From positions 1-27,278 of IMG/VR virus record IMGVR_UViG_3300019776_000639: a stretch of DNA of 27,278 nt; one strand, given 5' to 3'. Position numbers and translations under genes: made by a program. The DNA is from a virus. The notes under the pieces are model-generated. The model worked only from the letters and a program-made list of their open reading frames with translations. It ran no database searches and was not told the origin of the DNA. Each line of letters opens with the position of its first letter. Within the stretch, counting starts at the first letter, position 1. Below are positions 7,580-15,172 of the stretch, piece by piece.

Positions 7580-8431
7580 TTACGACTCTCCCGCCAACTT
7601 CGGCGCGGGGCCGATAGTGACCATCTTCTCGCCCGCGCTGACGACGCACCCAAGCGCCTCGGCGATCTCTCGCACAGGAGCCCAGGCAGTTGCGCGACCG
7701 TTGTTGTCGGTGATCAGGTAGGTGCCAGAGAGCCCGCGACCGTTGACCGTGGCGACCTGGTGCGTCTCGATCCAGCCCACACGCTCGACCGTGTTCTCCA
7801 GGCTCATCCCGAGGATTGCGGCCACGAGCTGGCGCACGGGAGCACAGGGCCGACCGCCATGCATCTGCACTTTGGGGAACTCGCCATGGGGGCTGATCCA
7901 GACGCGGTAGGCAGGCGTCTCCACGGGCCTAGCCTCTGGCGGTCCCTCGGGCAGGTGCATTTCCTCGGTCCAGCGCACGTACACGAGGTTGCTGGTCGTC
8001 CGACGGCGCTGGCACACGCGGTAGCCCTCACGCGAGCCGTCGTTGTTGGTGTTACCCTCCCAGGTGAGTACCTGCCCGTTGGCCAGTCCCTGGACCACAA
8101 TGCCGGTATGGATCGCGTCAGTCTCCGACTTCAAGACCAGGAAGATGTCACCAGGCTGCGGGTCGGTGCGCTTGAGGCATCCTCGACGACGAGCCCAAGT
8201 CAGGAGCGCGTCGCAGTCGGCGGTGTGTGGCACGGGCCAGGCTTTGCCTAGCGCCTCGATCCCCCATGTAGCGACGGCGGCAGCGCACCACGGGTAGCCT
8301 CCGCCCAGGCCCGTGTTGCGGAGCATGGCCTCTACGCGCTTGCCGCGGTTGGAGCCCTTGGGGCTTTCCTGCGTATCTTTGTCCTCGGCGCACTGCGCAA
8401 GGAGAGCGGCGATTGCTTCTTGTGCTGTCAC
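7580..8431 (-). CDS. CHAP-domain endolysin with two stalk-like repeats
   Basis: This 283-residue protein starts at a GTG with AGGGAGG 5 nt upstream; GTG was preferred over an ATG 456 nt further upstream because that would overlap the whole neighbouring gene. Residues 1-155 form a CHAP/NlpC-like peptidase: YPWCAAAVATWG gives Cys49, PQPGDIFL is the usual segment before the second strand, DAIHTGIVV gives His108 and WEGNTNNDG gives the third polar residue near Glu125/Asn127. Residues 174-231 and 233-275 are two copies of a stalk domain like that at the N-terminus of copper amine oxidases, each with an APVR-x-L/I helix motif (CAPVRQLVAAILG, WAPVREIAEALG). The CHAP domain would cut peptidoglycan peptides or amides. 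The stalk repeats may bind the wall. It closes the lysis cluster. Confidence 0.82.
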   Translation of the reverse strand: MTAQEAIAALLAQCAEDKDTQESPKGSNRGKRVEAMLRNTGLGGGYPWCAAAVATWGIEALGKAWPVPHTADCDALLTWARRRGCLKRTDPQPGDIFLVLKSETDAIHTGIVVQGLANGQVLTWEGNTNNDGSREGYRVCQRRRTTSNLVYVRWTEEMHLPEGPPEARPVETPAYRVWISPHGEFPKVQMHGGRPCAPVRQLVAAILGMSLENTVERVGWIETHQVATVNGRGLSGTYLITDNNGRATAWAPVREIAEALGCVVSAGEKMVTIGPAPKLAGES

Positions 8432-8535
8432 TGAACCCTCCCTGAAATCAAGGCAAGCCCAATCACCAGCGCGAAGAAGGTAGCCGGGATAGCCATGGCG
8501 ACGATGGCGGCGGAGCGAGTGCGAAAGCGTTGCAT
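8428..8535 (-). CDS. 35-residue membrane peptide in the lysis cluster
   Basis: A 35-residue frame starts at an ATG that overlaps the TGA of the preceding gene (TGATG), and its own TGA overlaps the GTG start of the endolysin (GTGA). The peptide has a basic N-terminus (MQRFRTRS) and one predicted membrane segment (AAIVAMAIPATFFALVIGLA), followed by LISGRVQ. The exact fit between two genes and the hydrophobic core argue for a real gene. It could be a small holin, a holin regulator or a spanin part; the sequence does not tell which. Confidence 0.6.
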   Translation of the reverse strand: MQRFRTRSAAIVAMAIPATFFALVIGLALISGRVQ

Positions 8536-8948
8536 CAGAATCTGATCCCTCTCTTGAGGACTCGGCCCAACTCTTTGGCGATATTACCCGCGAGCTCAGG
8601 AGCGGCGGCGGCCAGTGTCGGCGGCATGACGCCCGTGATGACCTTCTCAACGACATCGACATGCGCGTCATCAGCCGGACCGGTCGCATCGACGCCGGGG
8701 GGTAGAGAAGTTCCATCGGGGGCCGTAGCGGGCTCGACGGGGGCGGAGGCGGACTTATCCTTGGGAATGCGCAGGTAGGCCCACGCCACGCCAGCGCCAA
8801 GGCCAAGGGCTTTAAGCACGGCGTTTTGGTCGATCTTGCCCCCGCCTTGGACGGTAAGCTGAAGGTCGCCAATAATGGTGACCGCAACGGAGAGAGTCAG
8901 TTCAACCCAGCGAACTCCAGCGAAGTACTTGAGGTACAGGGCGTTCAT
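8535..8948 (-). CDS. Holin-like membrane protein
   Basis: This 137-residue protein overlaps both neighbours by start and stop codons. Two hydrophobic stretches occur near residues 8-30 (VRWVELTLSVAVTIIGDLQL) and 42-58 (AVLKALGLGAGVAWAYL). A Pro/Ala/Asp-rich linker and a helical, basic C-terminus (GNIAKELGRVLKRGIRF) follow. Two membrane segments, a charged tail and position before the endolysin fit a holin or accessory lysis protein. No specific holin family was recognised. Confidence 0.6.
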   Translation of the reverse strand: MNALYLKYFAGVRWVELTLSVAVTIIGDLQLTVQGGGKIDQNAVLKALGLGAGVAWAYLRIPKDKSASAPVEPATAPDGTSLPPGVDATGPADDAHVDVVEKVITGVMPPTLAAAAPELAGNIAKELGRVLKRGIRF

Positions 8949-9157
8949 GCCGACTTCCTTTCGGTGCCCGTGCGCTCGACGGGCCGCGTGTTGGCGGGCC
9001 TGCTCTGAGGCAGGCGCGGAGCAGGCACGGGGCGGATCGCGTGAGGCCAGAGACCGACGACAAGAACGAAGGTGCTTATCGGCATGATCACGGGCGTGCG
9101 CTGCCAGATAGCGACGATAAAGCCCGCCACAGCGAGCAGGCAGAGAAAATATCTCAT
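8945..9157 (-). CDS. Small two-segment membrane protein
   Basis: This 70-residue protein has hydrophobic stretches at residues 3-18 (YFLCLLAVAGFIVAIW) and 24-41 (IMPISTFVLVVGLWPHA). A Pro/Arg-rich soluble tail follows. Its stop overlaps the next ATG (ATGA), and its own start overlaps the preceding stop. A lysis role is inferred from topology and neighbours. It could equally be a superinfection or membrane accessory protein. Confidence 0.6.
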   Translation of the reverse strand: MRYFLCLLAVAGFIVAIWQRTPVIMPISTFVLVVGLWPHAIRPVPAPRLPQSRPANTRPVERTGTERKSA

Positions 9158-9669
9158 GGGTTTTCCTCGCCCGAGGTAGGGGCAGAACTTGTTGATGGGT
9201 GGCCCAAGAGCTTGGTCGGGAGAAGCTCTTGGGCCATGAGACCAGCGGAGAGCTTCTTAATGATCGCCATAGCCACGGTGCCTGCCGCGAAGGTCACTGC
9301 CCACTCATAACGATAGTCGCCGGTCGTGTAGGGAGCGAGGCGATTCACCGAGGCCACGCAGAGCCACCCTGCCACGGGCGCGGGGATCACAGAGCGCAGG
9401 AAGATCAGCCCCGCGTTTCGCCGGTATCGCGCCTCTTGGCTGGGCCGCTTGATGACCGAGTTGGAGTAGTAGGCGACGGCGATAGAGAGAGCTCCGAGAA
9501 TGGCGATCAGTGCGTGAGCGATGGCAATAGCGGGAGCGGGGGGCATGGTCATCCTCACGGGGTCAGAGAGCGAAGCACCTAGCGGGGGAGCACTTTGCCC
9601 ACTGTCGCCAGAGAGCTGCTGCATAAGCCACCGGCACGCCGCTTGGCAGGGGTAGCGCTTGGGATCCAT
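9154..9669 (-). CDS. Multi-spanning membrane protein, holin candidate
   Basis: This 171-residue protein starts at an ATG overlapping the preceding TAA. An alternative internal start at Met40 or Met42 would leave a more typical short N-terminus. Three hydrophobic segments lie at about residues 45-68, 86-107 and 121-138, with basic residues between the first two (KRPSQEARYRR). A soluble, Ser/Thr/Pro-rich tail follows. The three-segment layout is that of a class I holin, but no family match was recognised. A perfect 13-bp inverted repeat lies in the codons for the C-terminal tail. Confidence 0.6.
   Translation of the reverse strand: MDPKRYPCQAACRWLMQQLSGDSGQSAPPLGASLSDPVRMTMPPAPAIAIAHALIAILGALSIAVAYYSNSVIKRPSQEARYRRNAGLIFLRSVIPAPVAGWLCVASVNRLAPYTTGDYRYEWAVTFAAGTVAMAIIKKLSAGLMAQELLPTKLLGHPSTSSAPTSGEENP
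9201..9235. repeat. Perfect 13-bp inverted repeat inside a coding region
   Basis: GGCCCAAGAGCTT at 9201-9213 and its exact complement at 9223-9235 flank a 9-nt loop. The repeat lies inside the gene for the membrane protein at 9154-9669. The arm core GCCCAAGAG occurs again in the hairpin at 26091-26120. No U-tract follows on either strand, so a terminator is unlikely. Confidence 0.6.
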
Positions 9670-10007
9670 TACGGCCCGACTCCCGCGGAGGAGTTCGTCG
9701 CCCAGTACAACGGCTCGCAGAAAATGCTAAACCACCACTCTTCAAACCACTGGTCGATGGGCTTGTCGGGAATCGTCGGCCCGCTGAAGTTGCCGATCTG
9801 CACGCGAATCCAGTTCACGAGGTCGGCGGTCTGGTTGCCAATCCAGTCCCCAATGACGGCGATACCGATGAGGGTTTCCCAGGCACGCTGCTCGCGCTGG
9901 AGCGGGGTGATCGTAAGCCAGTCCGAGGCGGAGATGGTCGTGGTAAGGGCGGGAGTGACAGCCTCACGAAACGCAAGCGCGGTGACGGGGGCGGATGGCT
10001 GTGGCAT
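9669..10007 (-). CDS. Hypothetical protein at the head of the lysis/tail operon
   Basis: The chosen ATG at 10007 gives 112 residues and has a weak AAAGG about 8 nt upstream. A GTG at 10052 would add 15 residues but has no visible binding site. The protein has a hydrophilic N-terminus, an Ile-rich stretch (TLIGIAVIGDWIGNQTADLV) and an aromatic C-terminal region (DQWFEEWWFSIFCEPLYWAT) that could lie on a membrane. It is the first gene after a strong terminator-like hairpin. No family was recognised. Confidence 0.55.
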   Translation of the reverse strand: MPQPSAPVTALAFREAVTPALTTTISASDWLTITPLQREQRAWETLIGIAVIGDWIGNQTADLVNWIRVQIGNFSGPTIPDKPIDQWFEEWWFSIFCEPLYWATNSSAGVGP

Positions 10008-10162
10008 GGGCTTGGCCTTTGGGGTATGTTGCTCTTGCCTCGCGTGTATCACGAGGACGATGGCCGGTGGAGAGGCTCCGCTAGGGAGCAGACGGGAGGA
10101 GCAGCGGTAACTGCTTTTGTCCTCTTTCCACTGGCCTGGGGTTTGTTTTCATAAGCACAAAT

Positions 10163-10194
10163 CCCCCTTCCCCCCGTTATCCGGGGGAAGGGGG
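10163..10194. terminator. Terminator-like hairpin after the capsid cement gene
   Basis: CCCCC-TT-CCCCC at 10163-10174 pairs with GGGGG-AA-GGGGG at 10183-10194 to form a 12-bp stem with an 8-nt loop. It lies 10 nt after the stop of the minus-strand gene ending at 10205. The U-tract on the minus strand is weak (ATTTGTG). It probably ends or weakens head-gene transcription before the lysis/tail genes. The remaining gap, 10008-10162, shows no clear promoter; a 22-codon frame at about 10151 is not supported. Confidence 0.7.
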
Positions 10195-10204
10195 TTCCTT
10201 GTTT

Positions 10205-10588
10205 CTACGGCACGTCGCCGGTCACGAAGCCGACCCAAGCGTCGATGTTGGCGTCCAGGGTTCCGGTGAGGTCCAGGGTGCACTTCACGTAGCCGAGGCG
10301 GGTCGAGATGCGAGCGATTTCCTCAAAGTCAGACCCTGTTGCGGCGACCGCAATGGTATAGGTCTTCTCAAAAAGAATCGCGTTTGCCGTCGAGCCGTCG
10401 GCACTATCTTGGATCGTGACCTTGACGGTAGCAGCACTACCGGAGGCAGAACCACCCAGAAGGCGGACCATGACCGGGAGCCCGTCAAAGGGAATCGGTT
10501 TGCCGTTGAGGGCAATCCATCCACCGTTTGCGTCGGCGGAGAAGGCAGAGGCGCTGTAGAGTACATCGCCAGAAAGAGCGGATCGCAT
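10205..10588 (-). CDS. Capsid cement/decoration protein candidate (Bbp16-like)
   Basis: This 127-residue protein begins MRSALSGDVLYSASAFSADA and has AAAGGA upstream of its ATG. It is beta-rich with alternating hydrophobic residues (VMVRLLGG, AATVKVTIQDSADGSTA, YVKCTLDLTGTLDANIDAWV). The order of a paired-strand N-terminus, a V-x-IQDS-x-DG segment, a central FEKTYTIAV strand and a closing RLGYVKCTLDL-T strand matches small cement proteins of the Bbp16 type. It is encoded directly after the major capsid gene, where cement proteins are often found. The match is by pattern, not by a catalytic motif. Confidence 0.6.
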   Translation of the reverse strand: MRSALSGDVLYSASAFSADANGGWIALNGKPIPFDGLPVMVRLLGGSASGSAATVKVTIQDSADGSTANAILFEKTYTIAVAATGSDFEEIARISTRLGYVKCTLDLTGTLDANIDAWVGFVTGDVP

Positions 10589-10618
10589 AGGATTGTTTCC
10601 TTTGTTTGCGGAAGAAGG

Positions 10619-10641
10619 GAGGCCGGGAGACTCCCGGCCTC
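10619..10641. terminator. GC-rich inverted repeat between capsid and cement genes
   Basis: GAGGCCGGGAG (10619-10629) and CTCCCGGCCTC (10631-10641) are exact complements around one base, so the RNA forms a stem of about 9 bp with a short loop. It sits 7 nt after the major capsid stop on the minus strand. A pyrimidine-rich CCTTCTTCC stretch follows, not a clean U-tract. It may act as a partial terminator or an mRNA-end stabiliser that keeps capsid output above that of the cement protein. Confidence 0.5.
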
Positions 10642-10648
10642 GGGGACG

Positions 10649-11683
10649 CTAGGCCGCGCGGAGGTTGCGGATCTGCACGAGGGAGCGGGTGGACTCCTGG
10701 ATCAGGCCGTAGCCGTTGAGGAAGGCTGATTGGTAGGTAGTGCGGTTCTCCATGAGTACCGGGTCTTCCAGGTCGGGCTCTTTGAACTGCTCGATCTCAA
10801 AGGACCCCTTGCCGTAGGCCACGCCGAAGATGGAGGTGAAGTTGCTACCCGTGATGACCTCGCCGCTCGCCGCCTCGGTGTTGGGGATGACGTAGGTCTG
10901 GGTGCCACCCGAGGTAGGCACGTTGCGGGCGCAGCGCTTGATCTTCGCGCCTCGGTAGGTGAGGATCTTGCGGCCCAGCGCGTCGGTGTCGTTCCCAAAG
11001 AGCGAGTTGTTGGTAATGACGAAGGCATTCTCCAGAACAGACCATACGTTCTCGTTGGCGTAGAACACCACGCCCTCGCCGTCCTCGCGGTCCATGATCT
11101 CCAGAGCGTTGCTAAGGTAGACAAGGATTTGGAAAATCCCTTCCTTGGTCGCCACGGAAGGCCGGATGTCGAGCCCGCTCGCGTTGATGTTGCACTCAGA
11201 GGGGATCTTGTAGACAGAGCGACCGGCAGTGCCTAGGCGGGTGCGAATGCCGTTGAAGCACTTGCGGGCCTTGGTGTCGGTCGTGTCGAGGCGGTTGTTG
11301 TTGAAGAACCGGTAGTCCATATCCATCGCGTGGGCAGCCAGAGCCGCCTTACCTTGCTTGGACATGAGAGTCTGGAGACCACCGCCCTCTTTGGACTCAG
11401 CCAAGATGCGGGGCACCTTGATCTTGAAGCCCTTGAGGTACTTCTGCTCAGACCAGGGCTCAGGGTTGTTGATGATGTCCGGGAGGGACTCCTCAAGGTC
11501 TACCCAGTCGGGGGTCTGCACCAGGTCGATGATGCGGGTCCCTTTGGTCGAGAGCGTGTTGTTGGTCTCCACGTCGCCATCCTGGAGGACGGAGCGCGAG
11601 CGGATGAAGCTGTAGGCGATAATGCGGTTTTTAACGGGGTTTTCCTCGTTGGCCACAAAATCCACATAGTTCATGATTGCCAT
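10649..11683 (-). CDS. Major capsid protein (HK97-fold, BPP-1 Bbp17-like)
   Basis: This 344-residue protein follows the scaffold gene and precedes the cement candidate, which is the usual place of the major capsid gene. AAAAGGA lies about 11 nt before the ATG at 11683; a second ATG three codons later is possible. An early TPDWVDLEESLPDIINN segment is followed by KYLKGFKIKVPRIL, the start of the coat core, then a helical DMDYRFFNNN segment and a domain with VVFYANENVWSVLENA. The C-terminal part contains FGVAYGKGSFEIEQFKEPDL, typical of coat proteins that end in a beta-rich A-domain. The fold call rests on this order and on context. A hairpin terminator precedes it and another follows it. Confidence 0.78.
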   Translation of the reverse strand: MAIMNYVDFVANEENPVKNRIIAYSFIRSRSVLQDGDVETNNTLSTKGTRIIDLVQTPDWVDLEESLPDIINNPEPWSEQKYLKGFKIKVPRILAESKEGGGLQTLMSKQGKAALAAHAMDMDYRFFNNNRLDTTDTKARKCFNGIRTRLGTAGRSVYKIPSECNINASGLDIRPSVATKEGIFQILVYLSNALEIMDREDGEGVVFYANENVWSVLENAFVITNNSLFGNDTDALGRKILTYRGAKIKRCARNVPTSGGTQTYVIPNTEAASGEVITGSNFTSIFGVAYGKGSFEIEQFKEPDLEDPVLMENRTTYQSAFLNGYGLIQESTRSLVQIRNLRAA

Positions 11684-11759
11684 GAGTAGGGTGTCCTTTT
11701 GGCGCGGGTGCGCCGGGTCAGTCGCCTACAAGGGCCACGCGGGGCGGAGACCAAAAACA

Positions 11760-11797
11760 AAGAGGCCTCCCTCCCCGCGTGGGGGAAGTGGCCTCTT
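11760..11797 (-). terminator. Intrinsic terminator between scaffold and capsid genes
   Basis: On the minus strand AAGAGGCC (complement of 11790-11797) pairs with GGCCTCTT (complement of 11760-11767), and the inner CCCC/GGGG tract extends the stem. TGTTTTTGG follows directly, giving a U-tract on the minus strand. It lies 17 nt after the scaffold stop. A full terminator here means that capsid mRNA needs read-through or its own promoter; no clear promoter was seen in the 76 nt before the capsid start. Confidence 0.7.
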
Positions 11798-11814
11798 GTG
11801 GTTGTGTCTTTGGA

Positions 11815-12951
11815 CTAGCGCCGGGTTGTGGAACCCTCTTTGGCGAAGAGATTCTCGTTTTTCAGGGCACTGAGCGAAAGGCCGGACTTTGGCGTTGCGG
11901 GTGCTCCGCCTCCGCCTCGTGTGCTCAGGGGTGGGGGAGCGGCCTCCCCCTTCTTCAGCCGGGTGAGCGCGGTGGTCTGCCCGTGCTGGAAGGCCTTCTT
12001 CTGAACGGCCTTGATTCCGTCCTCGAAAGCCTTGGCGTAGTCGGCAAACGGGCCGATGTTCTCCGCGCCGTAGGCCAGGCTTGCCGCCCGGTGGGTATCG
12101 ACGAGGAAGTCAGCGAACCGGTAGCCATCGGGGCCGATCTCCACCGCCATGGTCGGGTTTGCCGCTGTCAGCGCAGTGCTGACCTCGGTGTATCCGCGCT
12201 CCATAGCCGACATTGCCTCTTGCTGGCGCAGGACCTGGGCACGAGACTCCTCCAGCCGCTGGTTTACCTGTGCGTCCCACCGTAGAAGGTCCGCCTCGGT
12301 CTTGGCATCGACAAGGGCCTCTCGGTCTTCGTCGTCCAGGTGGCTGAACTGCTCCTCGTAGGCTTCCCGTTGGGCGGCCTCGTAGCTGGCCCTGTCTGCC
12401 GCAAGCTGGGCTTCCTGGTCGGCAAGCGCTTGGACCTGGGCCTCTTGGGTCTGCTTTGCGGTGAGCTCGGCTATCTGCGCCTGAAGCGCCTCTAGCTGGG
12501 CCTGAACTGCGGCAGGAACCTCGGGCGCAGGCTCGGTGGCAGGCTCTGGAGTCGCCACGGGTGCGGCTGCTCCAAGAAGCTCCTCCACGCTCATCCCCAG
12601 GTCCTTAGCGATCTGAGCAAGCTCAGGGTCGGCAGGGTTTAGGGGCGTGGCGTCGGTGGCGTCGATCTCGGGGTCAGGCGTCTCGTCCTCAAGCGGGACG
12701 ATATCCCTCCCAAGGTACTTGGCAAAGGGAGATTCCTCGCCGACATTGACGGCATCCGGCGCGAAATCCCGGTCGGCCTCGTGTGGGAGAAGGTCGTCGT
12801 TCTTGGACTTGATCGCCGAGAGGTCGAAGGGTTCGTTGCCAATGATGGCATCGACATCGACCGTAGGCTGGCCTGTTGGGGCCTCAGGGGTCATGTCTAG
12901 CTCTTCGGTCTCGGTGGTCTCGGCGGGGGCCTGTGCTGCTCGTGCTGCCAT
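11815..12951 (-). CDS. Capsid scaffolding protein
   Basis: This 378-residue protein is acidic, contains no Cys and is very rich in Ala, Glu and Gln. The N-terminal third is disordered and Pro/Asp-rich. Residues about 145-245 form a long coiled coil (AAVQAQLEALQAQIAELTAK, AQVQALADQEAQLAADRASY). A more ordered region (DGYRFADFLVDTHRAASLAYG) and a basic tail with LKKGE and AKEGSTTRR follow, like the coat-binding end of P22-type scaffolds. It lies between the portal and capsid genes. GAGG is 8 nt before the ATG. An 11-bp inverted repeat sits just upstream of that site. Confidence 0.8.
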   Translation of the reverse strand: MAARAAQAPAETTETEELDMTPEAPTGQPTVDVDAIIGNEPFDLSAIKSKNDDLLPHEADRDFAPDAVNVGEESPFAKYLGRDIVPLEDETPDPEIDATDATPLNPADPELAQIAKDLGMSVEELLGAAAPVATPEPATEPAPEVPAAVQAQLEALQAQIAELTAKQTQEAQVQALADQEAQLAADRASYEAAQREAYEEQFSHLDDEDREALVDAKTEADLLRWDAQVNQRLEESRAQVLRQQEAMSAMERGYTEVSTALTAANPTMAVEIGPDGYRFADFLVDTHRAASLAYGAENIGPFADYAKAFEDGIKAVQKKAFQHGQTTALTRLKKGEAAPPPLSTRGGGGAPATPKSGLSLSALKNENLFAKEGSTTRR

Positions 12952-12963
12952 AGTGTTTTCCTC

Positions 12964-13032
12964 TAGTCCACGAGGCTCGTGGACTACTGCCGCCAGTGTG
13001 AGCTGGTGGCGTTACCCAGCCTGAGGCCGGGT
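12964..13032. repeat. Three tandem hairpins in the portal-scaffold gap
   Basis: The 115-bp gap holds three inverted repeats. The first, TAGTCCACGAG-G-CTCGTGGACTA at 12964-12986, is perfect and lies right before the scaffold ribosome binding site. The second, GCCGCCAG (12989-12996) with CTGGTGGC (13003-13010), forms 8 bp with one G-U pair. The third, TACCC-A-GCCT with AGGC-C-GGGTA, lies at 13013-13032 with a single-base centre and one mismatch. None has a U-tract. They may be processing sites, stabilisers or protein-binding sites. Confidence 0.65.
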
Positions 13033-13066
13033 AGTTGGATGTGCGCAATTAGCGCGGGTCGGAAGG

Positions 13067-15166
13067 CTACCCTTTGGGAGTCTTCGTAGCGTTGGGGGCG
13101 GGAGTTGCGGCGGCGCGGGCGGCATTGCCCTGCATCCGTAGCATCTCCATCGCCAAAGCGGTCTTTGTCTTGCGCTCATCAGAAGCCGCGTCGGCCTCCA
13201 TCTTGAGCGCATGCGCGTGCTCGGCAAGATTCGCGCGGTCCTCGGGCGAGTCGGAGGCAGGCTTCTGGCTCTGCGCCTCGGCAAGGGCCTGCTGGAGCTG
13301 CTCGATCTGCCCCTGAAGCTGGGCGACAATCCCGGCCTTCTCCTCTTGCTGGCCGAGAGACTCCAGAACCCGGTGCGAGTCGCTCTCGTCGGTGAGCTCC
13401 CAGTAGAGGCGTAGCGCCTCGGGGCTTCCCGGAGGGCCATAGAGACCGGCCTGGTAGTTGGCGGTGCGCTCGCTCTTCTTTCCGGCCTCACTCCGGGGGA
13501 GACCAGATCCAGGCACTAGGTAGATGTCCACCATCCCGCCATCGGCCAGTGCCTCCAGACTCAGGGCTTGGGCGGCAGGGGCGCGGTCCATTGCAGATCC
13601 GCGCGGGTTGCCCTTGCGGTCCATCCCGATCATGAGCTCCAGCGGGGACTTGTCGGCGTACTCGCTGATCACGCCGCGCATGAAATCGACTTCACACTGC
13701 TCCAGGCTCGTGATAAAGGGCTTGAACTGGGTCGAGGCCTCGCGGACCATCATGTCGATCGCGACGCCCGCGGTCACTCCAGGGGGCACATCGCCGTTGA
13801 GAACGTCCACGATCCCGCTAAACTTCTCCATGAAGTCGATCGCCATGGTCAGCATCGTGAAGTGGTCGGGGGAAATGGGCGGGAGGTTGCTTGGGGTGGG
13901 CGGGGCTGATCCGGGGTTGTAGTAGATTTTGATGAGGTCGCGCAGCTCCTCAAAGGCGTCGGCCCCGATCTCGCTGAGGCGCTGGACGTAGATGACGCGC
14001 TTGTCCTTGTCGAGCCGGGCCTTGATGCGCGAGAGCTCCTCGTTGATAATGCTCTGCGCCTCGATGAGGTGCTCCACGCAGCTCTGGGCATAGGGTGAAT
14101 CGTCGAGGGGAAGGTAGGCCATCTCTGCCAGCGGCCAGTGCTCTTTGTCCGCCCACGGCCACGGCACGGGAGGCTTGACCAGTGTTTGGCCCGCCACGAC
14201 GGCGTACACGCCCGAGGGGTGCTTGGGGTTGGGCTTCTCCAGGTACTCCAGGGTCAGGGCCGCGTTAGGTCGGCTCTTGCGGTTTCCCAAGTAGCTAAGC
14301 GTTCCGCCCGCCAAGACTCCCGCGTTGTCCTCGTCGCCGCGCAGCTGGGAGCCATTGCCCTCTAGCACGGTGTCCGGCTGGACAGCGTAGGCGTCTTTGC
14401 CATAGGTCTGGTGCAGAACGACAAGCGGCTTGATGCGGGCGATAATGCACCACGTTGCATCGTCTTTGCTCTGGGCGGAGGGGTCCCAGTACACGTAGCG
14501 ACCAGGGAGGTGCTGGACATCGAGCCCGCCAACGGGCGCTTTCACGGCCCGGATAAAGTTCCCGTCAATGTCGTACTCGGGGACGAGGGCCTCTTTGTCC
14601 TTGTTCCACATCCAGTAGCGGTAGCTGGAGGTCTGGACCAGCGCGGAGCGGGCTTGACGGGAGCGGAAGTCGTTGATTCCTAGCTTGCGGTACTCATCGG
14701 CGGCGATAGCCTCGGCGATCTGGCACGCCTCGCGGTCGAGGGGAGTGTCTGCTACGGGAACTGGGTAGGCCTCGGGCTCGCTCTGGGTTGCCATTGCCTC
14801 CATCTTGGTCATGAGGCGGGTGATATGGTTGAACGTGACGCAGCGCTTGATATCGTCGAGCTCGCGGTCATCGACCAGGCCCTTGACATCGTTGATCATG
14901 AGCCACTGCTCGCCCTCGTCGAAGCGCTTGCACTGCTCCCAGAGGTACGCCCGCTGGCGACGGTGGGCCGCGCTCGCCTTGTAGCAGGTGCGGATATGCT
15001 CCACCATCCGGCGCTTGGCCTCGTTTGGCAGCTCTGGCGGCGTGGCGAGGTCGGCGGGGAGGATCTCGGCCTTCGGGTCCTTCTTGTCGAGAACCTCCGG
15101 GGCCTTAGGCATGCCTGTCCTGGCACGGGTCACAAAGTCGCGTGCACGGGTCAGGGGGCTAGGCAT
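13067..15166 (-). CDS. Portal protein (P22-like)
   Basis: This 699-residue protein has the length and order of P22-type portals. An N-terminal wing region includes FDEGEQWLMINDVKGLVDDR, then CVTFNHITRLMTKMEAMATQ, matching the usual Q-W ... P-x-L-T-x-N-x-I motif near the start of the family. A central part contains YVYWDPSAQSKDDATWCIIA and the clip/stem region. DYAMEKFSGIVDVLNGD-like residues (FMEKFSGIVDVLNGDVPPGV) mark the crown, and the C-terminal helix (KAGIVAQLQGQIEQLQQALA) is coiled-coil and Gln-rich. It forms the dodecameric portal through which DNA is packaged. The ATG lies after a stop of the Zn-ribbon gene with GTAAAGCCCC before it; no strong binding site is visible. Confidence 0.85.
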   Translation of the reverse strand: MPSPLTRARDFVTRARTGMPKAPEVLDKKDPKAEILPADLATPPELPNEAKRRMVEHIRTCYKASAAHRRQRAYLWEQCKRFDEGEQWLMINDVKGLVDDRELDDIKRCVTFNHITRLMTKMEAMATQSEPEAYPVPVADTPLDREACQIAEAIAADEYRKLGINDFRSRQARSALVQTSSYRYWMWNKDKEALVPEYDIDGNFIRAVKAPVGGLDVQHLPGRYVYWDPSAQSKDDATWCIIARIKPLVVLHQTYGKDAYAVQPDTVLEGNGSQLRGDEDNAGVLAGGTLSYLGNRKSRPNAALTLEYLEKPNPKHPSGVYAVVAGQTLVKPPVPWPWADKEHWPLAEMAYLPLDDSPYAQSCVEHLIEAQSIINEELSRIKARLDKDKRVIYVQRLSEIGADAFEELRDLIKIYYNPGSAPPTPSNLPPISPDHFTMLTMAIDFMEKFSGIVDVLNGDVPPGVTAGVAIDMMVREASTQFKPFITSLEQCEVDFMRGVISEYADKSPLELMIGMDRKGNPRGSAMDRAPAAQALSLEALADGGMVDIYLVPGSGLPRSEAGKKSERTANYQAGLYGPPGSPEALRLYWELTDESDSHRVLESLGQQEEKAGIVAQLQGQIEQLQQALAEAQSQKPASDSPEDRANLAEHAHALKMEADAASDERKTKTALAMEMLRMQGNAARAAATPAPNATKTPKG

Positions 15167-15172
15167 GGGGCT

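Noticed and set aside
8432-8887. N-terminal extension of the endolysin to 8887
   Set aside because: The extension is a Pro/Ser/Arg-rich shadow of the holin-like gene; the GTG at 8431 has a strong binding site and fits the CHAP domain start.
10084-10152. 22-codon frame after the 10163-10194 hairpin
   Set aside because: It has no proper ribosome binding site and no hydrophobic or other recognisable pattern.
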